NCBI RefSeq assembly: GCF_000719115.1 | Contig: NZ_JOEA01000009.1 | Coordinates: forward strand, 434,001 to 498,000 | From: Lentzea albidocapillata | GTDB taxonomy: Bacteria > Actinomycetota > Actinomycetes > Mycobacteriales > Pseudonocardiaceae | Direction of reading: 5' to 3' | Length of the DNA stretch: 64,000 bases | In this document: piece by piece, positions 25,085-33,713 of the stretch | Layout: the number at the start of each line of letters is the position of its first letter | How positions within the stretch are numbered: the first letter of the stretch is position 1 | Translations under genes and position numbers: made by a program | Notes under the pieces: generated by a model | Told to the model about the DNA's origin: nothing | Seen by the model: the letters and a program-made list of their open reading frames with translations, nothing else | Database searches by the model: none

Positions 25085-25789
25085 TCAGCCGGTGACCGGG
25101 TGGTGGCCGTCCTGCAGTTGGGGTGTCGGCGCGGGCTGCGGCGTGGTGCCGGGCTTGGGCGTCGGCTTCTGCGTGCCGGTCGGCGGCTGCCCCGGCGGCT
25201 TGCCGGTCGGCTGGCCCGTGGGCTGCCCAGTGGGCGGGTTGGTCGGCGGGTTGGTGGGAGGCACGGTGGCCTTGCCGCACTTGACCACCGCGACGGTGAT
25301 CGTCTGCGCGACCTTGTCGCCCGCGCCGAGGATCTGGATGGTCGCGCCCGCCCCGCCGCCGAAGCTGACCTTGAGCTTCGGGTCGCTGGGTGCCGCGCCG
25401 CCGTGGGCGTAGCTCACGGCGCCGTCGGCGCACTTGGCCGACACCGACCCGATCGCCTTGCCCGCGACCACCACGTTGGCGACGGTCGCTTCGGCGATCC
25501 CGTTGCCGGCCTTGACGGTGATGCCGCTCGCGGACCAGCCCATGCCGGACACCGAGCCCGACGCGGTCTTGACCTCGCCGTCGGAGGCGACCGAGGGCTG
25601 CGCGGCCTTGTTCTCGTTGCCGGACGCGGACACGCCGTACGCCGTCGACGTACTGGCCTGGGCGGCAGCGAGCCCGTGGACCTGGGCGTTCGCCGGTGCC
25701 AGCACGGACGCCGAGCCCGCCGCCGCGAGCGCGCCGATGCCGGCCGCGGCGAGGAACAGGCGTGTGGAGTGGGTGGTTGTGCGGACCAC
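25085..25789 (-). CDS. Secreted protein with C-terminal Pro/Gly/Thr repeat tail
   Basis: From GTG 25789 (AAGGGGGGA five bases upstream) the product has 234 residues. It has a signal peptide to about residue 35 (SVLAPANAQ), a ~130-residue Ala/Gly/Val-rich domain with two cysteines, then a tail of short repeats (PTNPPTNPPTGQPTGQPTG). The tail resembles wall-spanning linkers of surface proteins. No catalytic motif is visible. It is the last of a run of export genes reading from 32.9 to 25.1 kb. Confidence 0.7.
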   Translation of the reverse strand: MVRTTTHSTRLFLAAAGIGALAAAGSASVLAPANAQVHGLAAAQASTSTAYGVSASGNENKAAQPSVASDGEVKTASGSVSGMGWSASGITVKAGNGIAEATVANVVVAGKAIGSVSAKCADGAVSYAHGGAAPSDPKLKVSFGGGAGATIQILGAGDKVAQTITVAVVKCGKATVPPTNPPTNPPTGQPTGQPTGKPPGQPPTGTQKPTPKPGTTPQPAPTPQLQDGHHPVTG

Positions 25790-25836
25790 GTGGTCCCCCC
25801 TTGATGTGGTGTGGCCCTGGGGCCGGGTACGGGAAT

Positions 25837-26853
25837 TCACTTGATCAACACCGGGGTGCCGAGCGGCAGGTCGCCGCGGGTCATCGCCTCGGTGAGGCTG
25901 GAGAGCGCGTCCGGCGGGATCCGGACGCAGCCGTCGGAGGAGGCCGTGCCGTAGACCTCGGGCGTGGGCCAGGTGTGCAGGCCGACCGTGCCGGGGCCGC
26001 CGCCGAAGGTCAGGTGGGTGTCGGAGTGCGTGCCCAGTGGCAGCACGACCTTGGAGAACGTGGAGCCGTTGTCGCGCAGCGCGGCGAGCAGGAACGTGCG
26101 GCCGGCCGGGGTGATCGCGCCGGGTTTGCCGATCCCGGCTTTCCAGCGGCCGGTGACGGTGCCGTGGGTGGTGAGCGTGACCTCGAACGCGGGCCGGTCC
26201 ACGGTGATCACACTGGGGCTCTTGGCGACGGTGACGTCCGGGGTGTCGATGTGCATCCAGGCGACGGAGTTGTTGGGGCGTGAAGGAAGCGCGACCAGCG
26301 CCCACCCCGGCTGGGTGTCCAGGATGGACAGCCACGTGTCGGTGCGGGTGATGTTCGGCTCGATGCCCAGCGGCTGGGTCGCAGGGACGACGGCGACAGC
26401 GTCGCCGCCGGGCGCGGCGTACACGGGCACCGCCGTGGTGGGGTGGGCGACCAGCCCGCCCGGCACCTGCTCGGGTGCGGGGTCGCGCGGGGCGGCCGGG
26501 GTCGTGGCGAAGGTGGTGGCCTGCGGGAGCGAGGCGAGTTGATCGGCGCTCACCGTCTGCGGTGCCACGACCGGCGTTGTCTCGGAGGTGAGGGTGCCGC
26601 TGGTGGTGTCGTTCTGGCCGAGCGGGTCGATGCGCTGCTCGCCGGCGGTGGGCCGGGTGAGCGCGATGCTCAGCAGGGCAGCGAACACGGTGACGGCGAC
26701 CAGCCCGGCGCCGGCGAGCAGGGCGGGCCTGCGGCGCGCCTGCGTCGGCGGCGTCTGGTAGCGCCGCTCACCCGAGGGGGATTGCGGGCCGGGCGTCGGC
26801 CGCTGCTCGTCGTCCTGACCAGCCGGTCCGAGCTGGTCACCGTCGTGGATCAT
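25837..26853 (-). CDS. Membrane-anchored L,D-transpeptidase (YkuD domain)
   Basis: These enzymes make 3-3 peptidoglycan cross-links. The 338-residue protein has a cytoplasmic N-terminus, one membrane helix at about 43-64, a linker, and a C-terminal YkuD domain with H293 (VGLHTWP) and catalytic C309 in SSDGCVRIP. The usual motif is SHGC; here Asp replaces the His, a known variant. ATG 26853 is preceded by AAAGGAGGT. A paralogue follows upstream at 26951. It may remodel the wall where the mating channel passes. Confidence 0.85.
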   Translation of the reverse strand: MIHDGDQLGPAGQDDEQRPTPGPQSPSGERRYQTPPTQARRRPALLAGAGLVAVTVFAALLSIALTRPTAGEQRIDPLGQNDTTSGTLTSETTPVVAPQTVSADQLASLPQATTFATTPAAPRDPAPEQVPGGLVAHPTTAVPVYAAPGGDAVAVVPATQPLGIEPNITRTDTWLSILDTQPGWALVALPSRPNNSVAWMHIDTPDVTVAKSPSVITVDRPAFEVTLTTHGTVTGRWKAGIGKPGAITPAGRTFLLAALRDNGSTFSKVVLPLGTHSDTHLTFGGGPGTVGLHTWPTPEVYGTASSDGCVRIPPDALSSLTEAMTRGDLPLGTPVLIK

Positions 26854-26950
26854 CACGACCTCCTTTCTGCTTCTCGGTGGGGACTGCGGGTGCGGCGTGC
26901 CGGTCGCCCCCGAGCGGCGGATCGCCGCACCCGCAACTGGGGGTCTGGGG

Positions 26951-28045
26951 TCAGTGCAGGAGCACTGCGGTGCCAGCGGGCACGTCGCGCAGGGCGTCGC
27001 GTACGCCTGGGGGAGCGGGAACACAGCCGGTGGAGTCGACCTGGCCTAGCGCGGACACGGCGGGCAGGCCCGGCACCGTGATCCCGCCGATCGGGCCCGT
27101 GCACAGCCGGTCGACATCGAGGCGGAACGGCCACAGCACCCGCAGCAGCCACGGCAGCGCATCGGCCTGGCCGCCGGCGGCGACGAAGCTTCGGCCGCCA
27201 GCGCGGGCCGGTATCGCGACCGACGCCGGTGTGCCGGTGAGGGTCGATGCTGCAGCGGTGCCGTGGCCGAGTTCGGCGAGCACCGTGACCTTGCCGGTGA
27301 CGGTGTTGATCTCGACGCGCCTGTCACCGTGGGCCAGTTCGACCTGCGGCCGCAGGTGGATCCAGCCGACCGCTGCCGCACCGGTGGGGTGCGGGCGCGA
27401 GGGCAGCATCACCAACGCCCAACCCGGCCTGCGCTCAAGGACCGGTGTCCACGTCGGCGTGAGCACTTGCCGCGGCGGCAGCACAGCGAACGCGCACCCG
27501 CCAGGCTCGGCATATACGGCGGTGTCGTCGGTGGGATGCAGCACGACCGTGCCCGGATCAGCCCCAGGTGCCGGATCGGCGGGCGCGCCCGCCAGAGTCA
27601 CGCCGACGGCCGCGCGCGGCAGCGCCGCCATCTCCGGCTCGTTGATCGCTCGCGGAGCGACCTCAGCAGGGTCCTGCTGCGTGGCAACGGGTATCCGGTC
27701 CCGCAGCGGCCCGGCGGCAGTCGCCGTCGCAGTCACCGTGTCCGGAACCGGTGCAGGTGCAGCGGCCGGGCGGCTGATGTCGTGCATGCGCAGCAACAAC
27801 GCCACGAGCACGACCAAGGTCACGGCCAACAGCAGCTTCACCATCAAACCGGACCGGCGCCAGTCCACCAGCCGCATCAGCATTGCTTGGCGCAGCAGCA
27901 TCATCGCGGTGAGGGGCTTGAGCGGCTGAGTCATTTCCAGGTCGGTCTCTGGCCCGGCGGTCAGCCGCGCGGTGCTCGCGCCTACGACGGCCAAATGACC
28001 GGACAGGGGAGTGATGACGACCTCGTCGCCCAGGCGGGTGCTCAC
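26951..28045 (-). CDS. Degenerate L,D-transpeptidase-like membrane protein
   Basis: This 364-residue paralogue of the neighbouring transpeptidase has the same order: cytoplasmic N-terminus, membrane helix at about 67-86, SH3-like linker with GWALVMLPSRPH, then a YkuD-like C-terminus. The cysteine is kept in VDSTGCVPAP (C341), but the upstream His of the VGLH motif is absent (GGITVPGLPAV) and the Arg after Cys-Val is Pro. It is probably inactive or works on another substrate. GTG 28045 overlaps the stop of the DUF3558-like gene (GTGA). Confidence 0.75.
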   Translation of the reverse strand: MSTRLGDEVVITPLSGHLAVVGASTARLTAGPETDLEMTQPLKPLTAMMLLRQAMLMRLVDWRRSGLMVKLLLAVTLVVLVALLLRMHDISRPAAAPAPVPDTVTATATAAGPLRDRIPVATQQDPAEVAPRAINEPEMAALPRAAVGVTLAGAPADPAPGADPGTVVLHPTDDTAVYAEPGGCAFAVLPPRQVLTPTWTPVLERRPGWALVMLPSRPHPTGAAAVGWIHLRPQVELAHGDRRVEINTVTGKVTVLAELGHGTAAASTLTGTPASVAIPARAGGRSFVAAGGQADALPWLLRVLWPFRLDVDRLCTGPIGGITVPGLPAVSALGQVDSTGCVPAPPGVRDALRDVPAGTAVLLH

Positions 28046-28665
28046 GGCGTCTTCCCGGCGATGACCTCGCCCACGTGCTTCACGATCGTGCAGGTATCGC
28101 CGGGAAAACGTCCGTTGGTGATCGTGAGCGCGGCGGTGCCGTTGGCCAGCGGGATGATCGCGGTGCAGGTCGGCTCGTTGCTCGACTTGTTGATGCCCGG
28201 CTTGATCAACCCCGGCTTGGTGCCGAAGGTGTGCGGCTGCGAACCCTCCTGTTCGGATTGTGCGGTCTTCATCTCGCCCGGCTTGGCCCAGACCACGAGA
28301 GCGATGAAACTCTTGGTCGGAAGAGGTTTTCCGCTCGGATCCGCGCCCTTACTCGGCTCTCCGTTGTCGTACCTGCATCCCGTGCGGAACACATCGGTGG
28401 CGGACGGCGCACGCAACCGGGGCTTGTTGTCCTTGTCCGGCCGCACTTCCTGCGGGAAGGCTCCCCACCCGAGCTGGCACGGGTCGTACGGGGCGCCGAC
28501 GGTCTTGGCGTCCACGCGCGGGTCGAGATCACCCAGGGTGATCTGCTTGGGCTTGTCCTGCGTGGCGACCGTGGCGATGGCGTGGGCAGTGGGCACGGTG
28601 GTGAGACAGGCCGTTGCGGCGGCAAGTGTCAGCACGCCGCGCGTCAAGCTCCTGATAGTCGTCAT
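28042..28665 (-). CDS. Secreted DUF3558-like protein
   Basis: I chose ATG 28665, which has GGGGGA seven bases upstream and opens directly with a signal peptide (about 1-29, TVPTAHA). ATG 28701, in an ATGA overlap with the gene before, would add 12 residues. The 207-residue product has four to five cysteines in a pattern (DPCQLGW, TGCRYDN, EPTCTAII, DTCTIVKHV) like DUF3558 proteins of Actinobacteria, whose function is unknown. Two further related genes precede it. Confidence 0.7.
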   Translation of the reverse strand: MTTIRSLTRGVLTLAAATACLTTVPTAHAIATVATQDKPKQITLGDLDPRVDAKTVGAPYDPCQLGWGAFPQEVRPDKDNKPRLRAPSATDVFRTGCRYDNGEPSKGADPSGKPLPTKSFIALVVWAKPGEMKTAQSEQEGSQPHTFGTKPGLIKPGINKSSNEPTCTAIIPLANGTAALTITNGRFPGDTCTIVKHVGEVIAGKTP

Positions 28666-28697
28666 GATCTTGTCCCCCGACAAAGATGCGTTGAGGC

Positions 28698-29441
28698 TCA
28701 TGGGAAAAGTGTTTTCAGCAGCTCCGCGACCAGCGGGTCGCGGATGCTGTCCAGGCGGGCCCGGTCCACCGGGGCGTCGACCTTGGTGCCGCGCGGCGGT
28801 CGCAGGTTCTGCCGGACCCGCAGAGCACCGGGTTTCTCCTTGTCGCCCAGCACCGCGATGGAGAGCTCTTCCTTGTCGCGGCCTTGGCCGTTGGCGTCCT
28901 CGGGATCGCCGACGCGCATCACCGGCTTGCCCGCGATGGACAGTTCGGTGACCTTCGCGGCGGTGTCCGGCCTGGACTGCAGGATGGACAGATCCCGCGC
29001 CAGGGATTCCTTGGTCGACAAGAAGATCTCGACCTCGATGACGGACTCGTACTTGCCGTCAGCGCCCTTCTTGTTGTCGTCCGAGCTGATCGTGCACGTC
29101 GGGCTTCGTGGGCTGTCTGCGATGACCCGGTAGTGGCCAGCACCCAGAAACCGGTCCAGGACATCGCCGGGCAGCGCCGAACACAGCATCTGCGCCGCGA
29201 CGACCGGCTCCTCCTCAGCGGTGCGCAGCAGGTCCTGGCCGGTTTTCGGTTTGGTGTCCGACCACTCCTGGCACACCTCCGGTTCGTTGCTGCGCACGCA
29301 CGCTCCGGCTGCCGCGGCCTTGCCGCTGCTGGGTGTGGACTCCGGCTTCGCGGTGCCGGGCACGATGCTGCCGCAGCCGCTCAACGTCGTGGCCGTCAGC
29401 GTGGTCGCCGCGAGCACCAGGGTGACCAGGCGGCCGTTCAT
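28698..29441 (-). CDS. DUF3558-like lipoprotein
   Basis: The 247-residue protein has a signal peptide with lipobox TTLSGC (Cys 23) and a mature domain with AAQMLCSALPGDVLDRFLG and SPTCTISSDD, similar in plan to DUF3558 lipoproteins. It is in the middle of three consecutive related genes that overlap by four bases each (ATGA at 29438-29441). The role is unknown; coordinated surface display near conjugation genes suggests cell-envelope function. Confidence 0.7.
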   Translation of the reverse strand: MNGRLVTLVLAATTLTATTLSGCGSIVPGTAKPESTPSSGKAAAAGACVRSNEPEVCQEWSDTKPKTGQDLLRTAEEEPVVAAQMLCSALPGDVLDRFLGAGHYRVIADSPRSPTCTISSDDNKKGADGKYESVIEVEIFLSTKESLARDLSILQSRPDTAAKVTELSIAGKPVMRVGDPEDANGQGRDKEELSIAVLGDKEKPGALRVRQNLRPPRGTKVDAPVDRARLDSIRDPLVAELLKTLFP

Positions 29442-30487
29442 CGCTTGCCCACCTTGGACAAGACCTTCTCCGCCGCCTGCTGCGCGATGTCGCAGGTCGC
29501 CGTGGACATGCGGATCTGCTGGTACAGCACGCCGCCCTCGGTGGCCCGGTTGTCCTGCACGATGCTGGTGTCCGGGTCGTAGACGATGTAGCTGGTGCAG
29601 CCTGAGCGGCCTTGAAAGATCACCGTCTTGTAGCCGGCGACCGTGACCTCACGAGCGCTCTGATCTCCTGGCTTGACCAGTGCTGACGGGTCGTCGTCGA
29701 CCATGAGCGTGATGCCGACCTCGTTGCGGCCCACGCCTTTGTCCCGTGACGGCGGTCCGGGGTTGAGCGGCTTCGCGGTGCACACGAAGGGCCCTGAGGG
29801 CTGCAACACTGCGTCCGCGCCGAACATGTCCAGCGCACCCGACGCCACGGTGCACGGGTCGAGCTTTGCTAGCGTCAATTCCGGTTTCGTGCGTTCAGAA
29901 CCGCGTTTGGGCAGGTCCTTCCACAGAGGCGCGACCTTGGCGGCGTATTCCTTGGCCAGCTGGCAGCTGGACTTGGCCGGCTTGTCCTCCCCGGTGCCGG
30001 ACGGGCTGGTGCGCAGCACGATCGCCCGGTCGTCGTCGAGTGGCTTGGCCAGTGTGCACGTCCGCTCGTCCTCGGAGACGAAGACCTCCAGGCCGCCGAT
30101 GCTCTCCGGGGCGGCGTCCTTGCGCTGCGACGCGTCAAAGGTCTCGCCCACCTCCAGATAGATCGTCCAGCTGGCCCGGAACTCGCCCTTGTGGGTCCGC
30201 AGCACGCATTCCTGCATGCCGTCCTGCGACGGGATGATCTCGTCGAGCTCGTCGCCGGTGATCTCCTTCGCGGCGTCCGGGTCGTGCAGCCCGCACGCGT
30301 CGATCGCCCGGTAGCCTGCTGCGGCCTCGGCCAGCGCCCGGTACTCCTGTGGGATTGCGGCCTCGATCTTCGTCGGCTGTGTTTCCCCGCCGCCCTCAGG
30401 TGGGCTGGGGGCGTCCTTGGTGCACGCGGAGGCCAGCAGCGCCGTGCCGAGCAGCAGCGCGAGCGTGAAACGTTGTCGTAGAGCCAT
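29438..30487 (-). CDS. Two-domain DUF3558-like lipoprotein
   Basis: From ATG 30487 the protein has 349 residues with lipobox LLASAC (Cys 21). Two cysteine-containing halves are visible: YRAIDACGLHDPDAA with MQECVLR near 65-110, and LTLAKLDPCTVASGALDMFG near 215. This looks like two DUF3558-type domains in tandem. GGGGGA lies nine bases before the start. It heads the lipoprotein trio. Confidence 0.7.
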   Translation of the reverse strand: MALRQRFTLALLLGTALLASACTKDAPSPPEGGGETQPTKIEAAIPQEYRALAEAAAGYRAIDACGLHDPDAAKEITGDELDEIIPSQDGMQECVLRTHKGEFRASWTIYLEVGETFDASQRKDAAPESIGGLEVFVSEDERTCTLAKPLDDDRAIVLRTSPSGTGEDKPAKSSCQLAKEYAAKVAPLWKDLPKRGSERTKPELTLAKLDPCTVASGALDMFGADAVLQPSGPFVCTAKPLNPGPPSRDKGVGRNEVGITLMVDDDPSALVKPGDQSAREVTVAGYKTVIFQGRSGCTSYIVYDPDTSIVQDNRATEGGVLYQQIRMSTATCDIAQQAAEKVLSKVGKR

Positions 30488-30567
30488 GTTCGTGATCCCC
30501 CTGATCCGAACGGGATGTGCCCGGTGGCACGAAAGACTGGGGTGGGAGTGAGCGAAGGCTGGGCGGG

Positions 30568-30876
30568 TCAGCCGCGCAGCAGCCGGACGGCCTGCGAGAC
30601 CTGCACGCCGGTGCTGCGCAGATCGGCGATCCATCCGGGGATGGCCCGGCTGGGCGGCTGATCGGTGCCGGCTCGGGTCCGGACAGCCACGTCAACGGCG
30701 CCGAATTCGGTGACGGCGTGCGCGTCGACGTCGGCCGCAGCCAGCGTCGGTGATCCCGCCCCGCCGATGTGGGGGGAGACCAGCGCGGAGGCAGTGCCGG
30801 ACAGCACGGTCAGCGTCATCGCCGAGACGACGGTCGCGGTGGCCAGCAAGCGGGTGACGATCCTGCGAGTGATCAA
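30568..30876 (-). CDS. Small secreted protein
   Basis: I chose TTG 30876, with GGAGCAGGA a few bases upstream; the longer in-frame reading has no coding character. The 102-residue product has a signal peptide of about 32 residues (VLSGTASAL) and a mature part of ~70 residues ending in IADLRSTGVQVSQAVRLLRG. The family is not recognised. It lies between the sedolisin and the lipoprotein operon and seems to be its own unit. Confidence 0.55.
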   Translation of the reverse strand: MITRRIVTRLLATATVVSAMTLTVLSGTASALVSPHIGGAGSPTLAAADVDAHAVTEFGAVDVAVRTRAGTDQPPSRAIPGWIADLRSTGVQVSQAVRLLRG

Positions 30877-30925
30877 TGGTCCTGCTCCAGATTCGAGAAG
30901 TACCGGTATGTGAGCCGGGTGAGGT

Positions 30926-30984
30926 GGCCGCGCCGCCCGCACTGCGAGTCCGCCCTGGGGGGTGCGGAGGCGGGCGACGCGGCC
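30926..30984 (-). terminator. Long hairpin after the sedolisin gene
   Basis: GGCCGCGCCGCCCGC (30926-30940) pairs at 14 of 15 positions with 30970-30984 around a 29-base loop. It is 38 bases past the sedolisin stop in its reading direction. Confidence 0.5.
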
Positions 30985-31021
30985 CTGGGGGATCAGTCCC
31001 TGATGGACTGACGCTGGTGGG

Positions 31022-32965
31022 TCATTTGCCGAAGGCAGTGAGGAATCCCGCTGACGGGGTGCCGACACCGGTGACGTTGTCCCAGCCGCTGCCGCTCTGC
31101 AGAGACTGCGGCTTGGTGTCGAACTCGGCCAGGTAAGAGCCCTGGGTGCCGGGGACGTCGACGTGGCCGTAGGTGACCATGTACGGCGTCCAGACACCGG
31201 CCGCGACCGGCTTGACGTCGGTCATGCCGGTCTTGCCCGCCATCTCGTACAGCGCGCCGTTGAGGAACCCGAACCGCTCGACGCCCTGGGCCTGCTGGGA
31301 GTCCGCGACGAGCGCGGCGATGATCGGCGCGGCGGCCGACGTGCCGCCGGAGGGGTACTCGACGTAGCCGTCCGGGGTCGTGAAGCCGACGCTGATTCCG
31401 GTGTAGGCGTCCGCGAGCGCGGAAACGTCCGGCAGCATGCGACGTCCGGTGCCCGGCGCGACGCCCTTCTGGTAGTCGGGCTGTTCGTACAGCGAGCTCA
31501 CGCCGCCGCCCGCGCCGCCGGCGAACTTGCCGTCGACGCCCTGCTGCGGCGCCCAGCTCTGGCCGGACTGGGTGTAGCCGGAGATCTCCCAGCCGGTCTG
31601 GAACTTCACCTTGTTGTTGCCGTCCACGGCGACCGACGTGCCACCGACCGCGGTCACCCACGGGTGCGAGGCCGGGAAGTCGGTAGCGGCCCGGCGCACG
31701 TCCGGGTTACCGGCGTTGTCACCCGCGTCCCCGGAGGACACGGTGATCGCCTGGCCCTGGATCGCGGCCTGAAGAGCGATGCTGTCCATCTGCTGACGCA
31801 CCGCGGCGGGCTGGTTCTCACCCGAGGCGCCCCAGCTGTTCGACAACACCGACGCCTTGTTGTCCTGCACAGCCTTGTTCAGCGCGTCGTAGAGCGTCCG
31901 GCAGCTCGACGCCCCGTAGTAGACGATCTTCGCTGCCGGGGCGATGGTGTGGATCGCCTGCACGTCCAGCGCCTGCTCGCCCGCCCACGACTCGGGGATG
32001 CACTGCTCGATGTCGTCCCAGCGGCTAGCGAGCACCGCCGAGTACTGGCCCGGTGCTAACTGCGGCGAACCGAACGTCGCGGCCGCGCGGTTGGTGTCGG
32101 ACACGATGGGCTCGTGGTTGTAGGCGCCGATGATCGCGACCGTCTGCCCGGCACCGGTGTTGCCACCGCCCAGACCGTAGATGCCCCGCATCTGCGCTGT
32201 GTTGTAACCACACAGCGCGTTGGACTGCATGTCACCGGCGAACTTGCGCGGCACCGCGGTGTTGACCGACTCGCCCCAATACAAGGCACAGCTGTTCGGG
32301 TCGCCCGCCGCCTTGACGTCGCCGCGCGGCCGCGCCGGTGCGCCGTTGGGCGTGCGCATCGCCACCTGCTTCGGAGTGATCGTGCGCTCGCTGTCGTCCA
32401 GGCCCAGCACCGCCTCCACCGCACCACGCAGCTCGCGCGGAACGGACACTGCGGACTCCGGCGCGGCCAGCTCCAGCGCACCGGCCTTCGTGGAGAGCTT
32501 GAACTTGCCGAGCTTCACCCGGAACGCCGACTCCAATGCCGAGACATTGCCCTCGACTGTCACGAAGTGCCGGTTTCCCGACACCTCCGACACCGTTAGG
32601 TTCTGGCCCCGCAGCCAGCCGGTCACCCGATCCACAGTGGACTGGGCAGGTGCGTATCGGTCCACGAACTGCTGGGAGGACAGAAACTTGCGGTGCGACG
32701 GACTGCCCGGCGTGGACACCACCTTGGCCAGAGCCTCGGCGCCGCGCCGATCCTTGAGCGTCAACGCGATCCGTACCCGGCGGACCTCGTCACCGCTCAC
32801 GTCGCCGACCTTCGCCGATGGAGTGGCCCAGCTCGGTGTGTTGCCCTCGATCGATGCGCGGTCGCTGGCCAGGGTCGGATCCGCCTGAGCGGCGGAGGTC
32901 CCGAGGATCCCGACCAGCGCCGCGCAGCCGGCGAGTGCCGCCGCGCGGGATGGACGTACTGCCAT
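31022..32965 (-). CDS. Secreted sedolisin (S53 family serine-carboxyl peptidase)
   Basis: S53 peptidases are acid-active proteases made with a pro-domain. From ATG 32965 (GGGGGC seven bases upstream) the protein has 647 residues: signal peptide ~1-28, pro-kumamolisin activation domain ~45-200, catalytic domain ~230-647. Catalytic residues are E330 and D334 (AGEQALDVQAI), oxyanion D413 (SSGDAG) and S543 (SGGTSAAAP), with the calcium-site ending GWDNVTGVGTP. All key residues are present, so it should be active. It stands alone between terminator and promoter regions and looks like cargo. Confidence 0.93.
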   Translation of the reverse strand: MAVRPSRAAALAGCAALVGILGTSAAQADPTLASDRASIEGNTPSWATPSAKVGDVSGDEVRRVRIALTLKDRRGAEALAKVVSTPGSPSHRKFLSSQQFVDRYAPAQSTVDRVTGWLRGQNLTVSEVSGNRHFVTVEGNVSALESAFRVKLGKFKLSTKAGALELAAPESAVSVPRELRGAVEAVLGLDDSERTITPKQVAMRTPNGAPARPRGDVKAAGDPNSCALYWGESVNTAVPRKFAGDMQSNALCGYNTAQMRGIYGLGGGNTGAGQTVAIIGAYNHEPIVSDTNRAAATFGSPQLAPGQYSAVLASRWDDIEQCIPESWAGEQALDVQAIHTIAPAAKIVYYGASSCRTLYDALNKAVQDNKASVLSNSWGASGENQPAAVRQQMDSIALQAAIQGQAITVSSGDAGDNAGNPDVRRAATDFPASHPWVTAVGGTSVAVDGNNKVKFQTGWEISGYTQSGQSWAPQQGVDGKFAGGAGGGVSSLYEQPDYQKGVAPGTGRRMLPDVSALADAYTGISVGFTTPDGYVEYPSGGTSAAAPIIAALVADSQQAQGVERFGFLNGALYEMAGKTGMTDVKPVAAGVWTPYMVTYGHVDVPGTQGSYLAEFDTKPQSLQSGSGWDNVTGVGTPSAGFLTAFGK

Positions 32966-33311
32966 GTGTAAAGCCCCCGAATTCATAGATTCACCCGGTC
33001 TCGGCCGGGTGTGACGGCAATATCAACGCCATTGATGAAAGGCGTGTGAGGAAACGCGGCGGGCAGTTTTGTGCCCTGGGAACGCGAGCCCCTCGCGGCG
33101 ACGGAGTCACCCCCGCACGGGCCAGCGTCTTCGTGTGAGCCCGTGACCTGCACTGACGTGCTGGTAGTTTCTAGACTGCAATGCGGTGATCGCAGATGTC
33201 AACGTGTTCAAGCGTATTTTCGAAATTACTTTTGTGGCCGTCATTTAGGCATTGCAAAGTTCCCGAAACCTGACGGCAAACGGGTCTAAATGATTGCGGC
33301 AGCGGTATTTT
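32966..33311. promoter_or_regulatory. AT-richer intergenic region upstream of the sedolisin
   Basis: These 346 bases are clearly less GC-rich than the flanks, above all 33160-33310, and contain no supportable gene. They must hold the sedolisin promoter. No convincing -35/-10 pair could be fixed. Confidence 0.45.
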
Positions 33312-33713
33312 CTAGCTGCTCACCGCGGTCACCTTTTCCGCGACGAATGTAAGGCCGAGATGACAGGCCGAGGCTCCGCGTTCCGGCACGTACCCGGTCA
33401 CACGCACCCGTTGTGCCCGCGGCTGCTCACCCGCGCGGGCCCGGTGCTCGTTGTCCAGCACGATGCTGCCGGACAGCTGAAAACGCTGACCGGCTTCGGT
33501 GACCAGCGAGATGCATCCCGGCCGGCCTGTCAGCCAGGTGGCCTCACCTTCGACGGTGACCTGAGGACTCCGCGACTCCGGTGGAGGGATCTGCACGGAC
33601 GCAACGACTTCGGTCGTCGGGGTGGACGGCTGCACTGGTCTGGACGGGACTGAGCAACCAATGGACGCGGCTATGGCGACACCGATGGCGACGGCCAGCT
33701 GCCGGCTGGTCAT
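33312..33713 (-). CDS. Small lipoprotein
   Basis: The 133-residue protein has a signal peptide with lipobox AASIGC (Cys 20), a short Pro/Ser/Thr linker and a ~85-residue beta-rich domain (TVEGEATWLTGRPGCISL, QRVRVTGYVPER) that may be an OB-like barrel with two cysteines. Its ATG overlaps the stop of the upstream gene (ATGA at 33710-33713). Function unknown. Confidence 0.65.
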   Translation of the reverse strand: MTSRQLAVAIGVAIAASIGCSVPSRPVQPSTPTTEVVASVQIPPPESRSPQVTVEGEATWLTGRPGCISLVTEAGQRFQLSGSIVLDNEHRARAGEQPRAQRVRVTGYVPERGASACHLGLTFVAEKVTAVSS

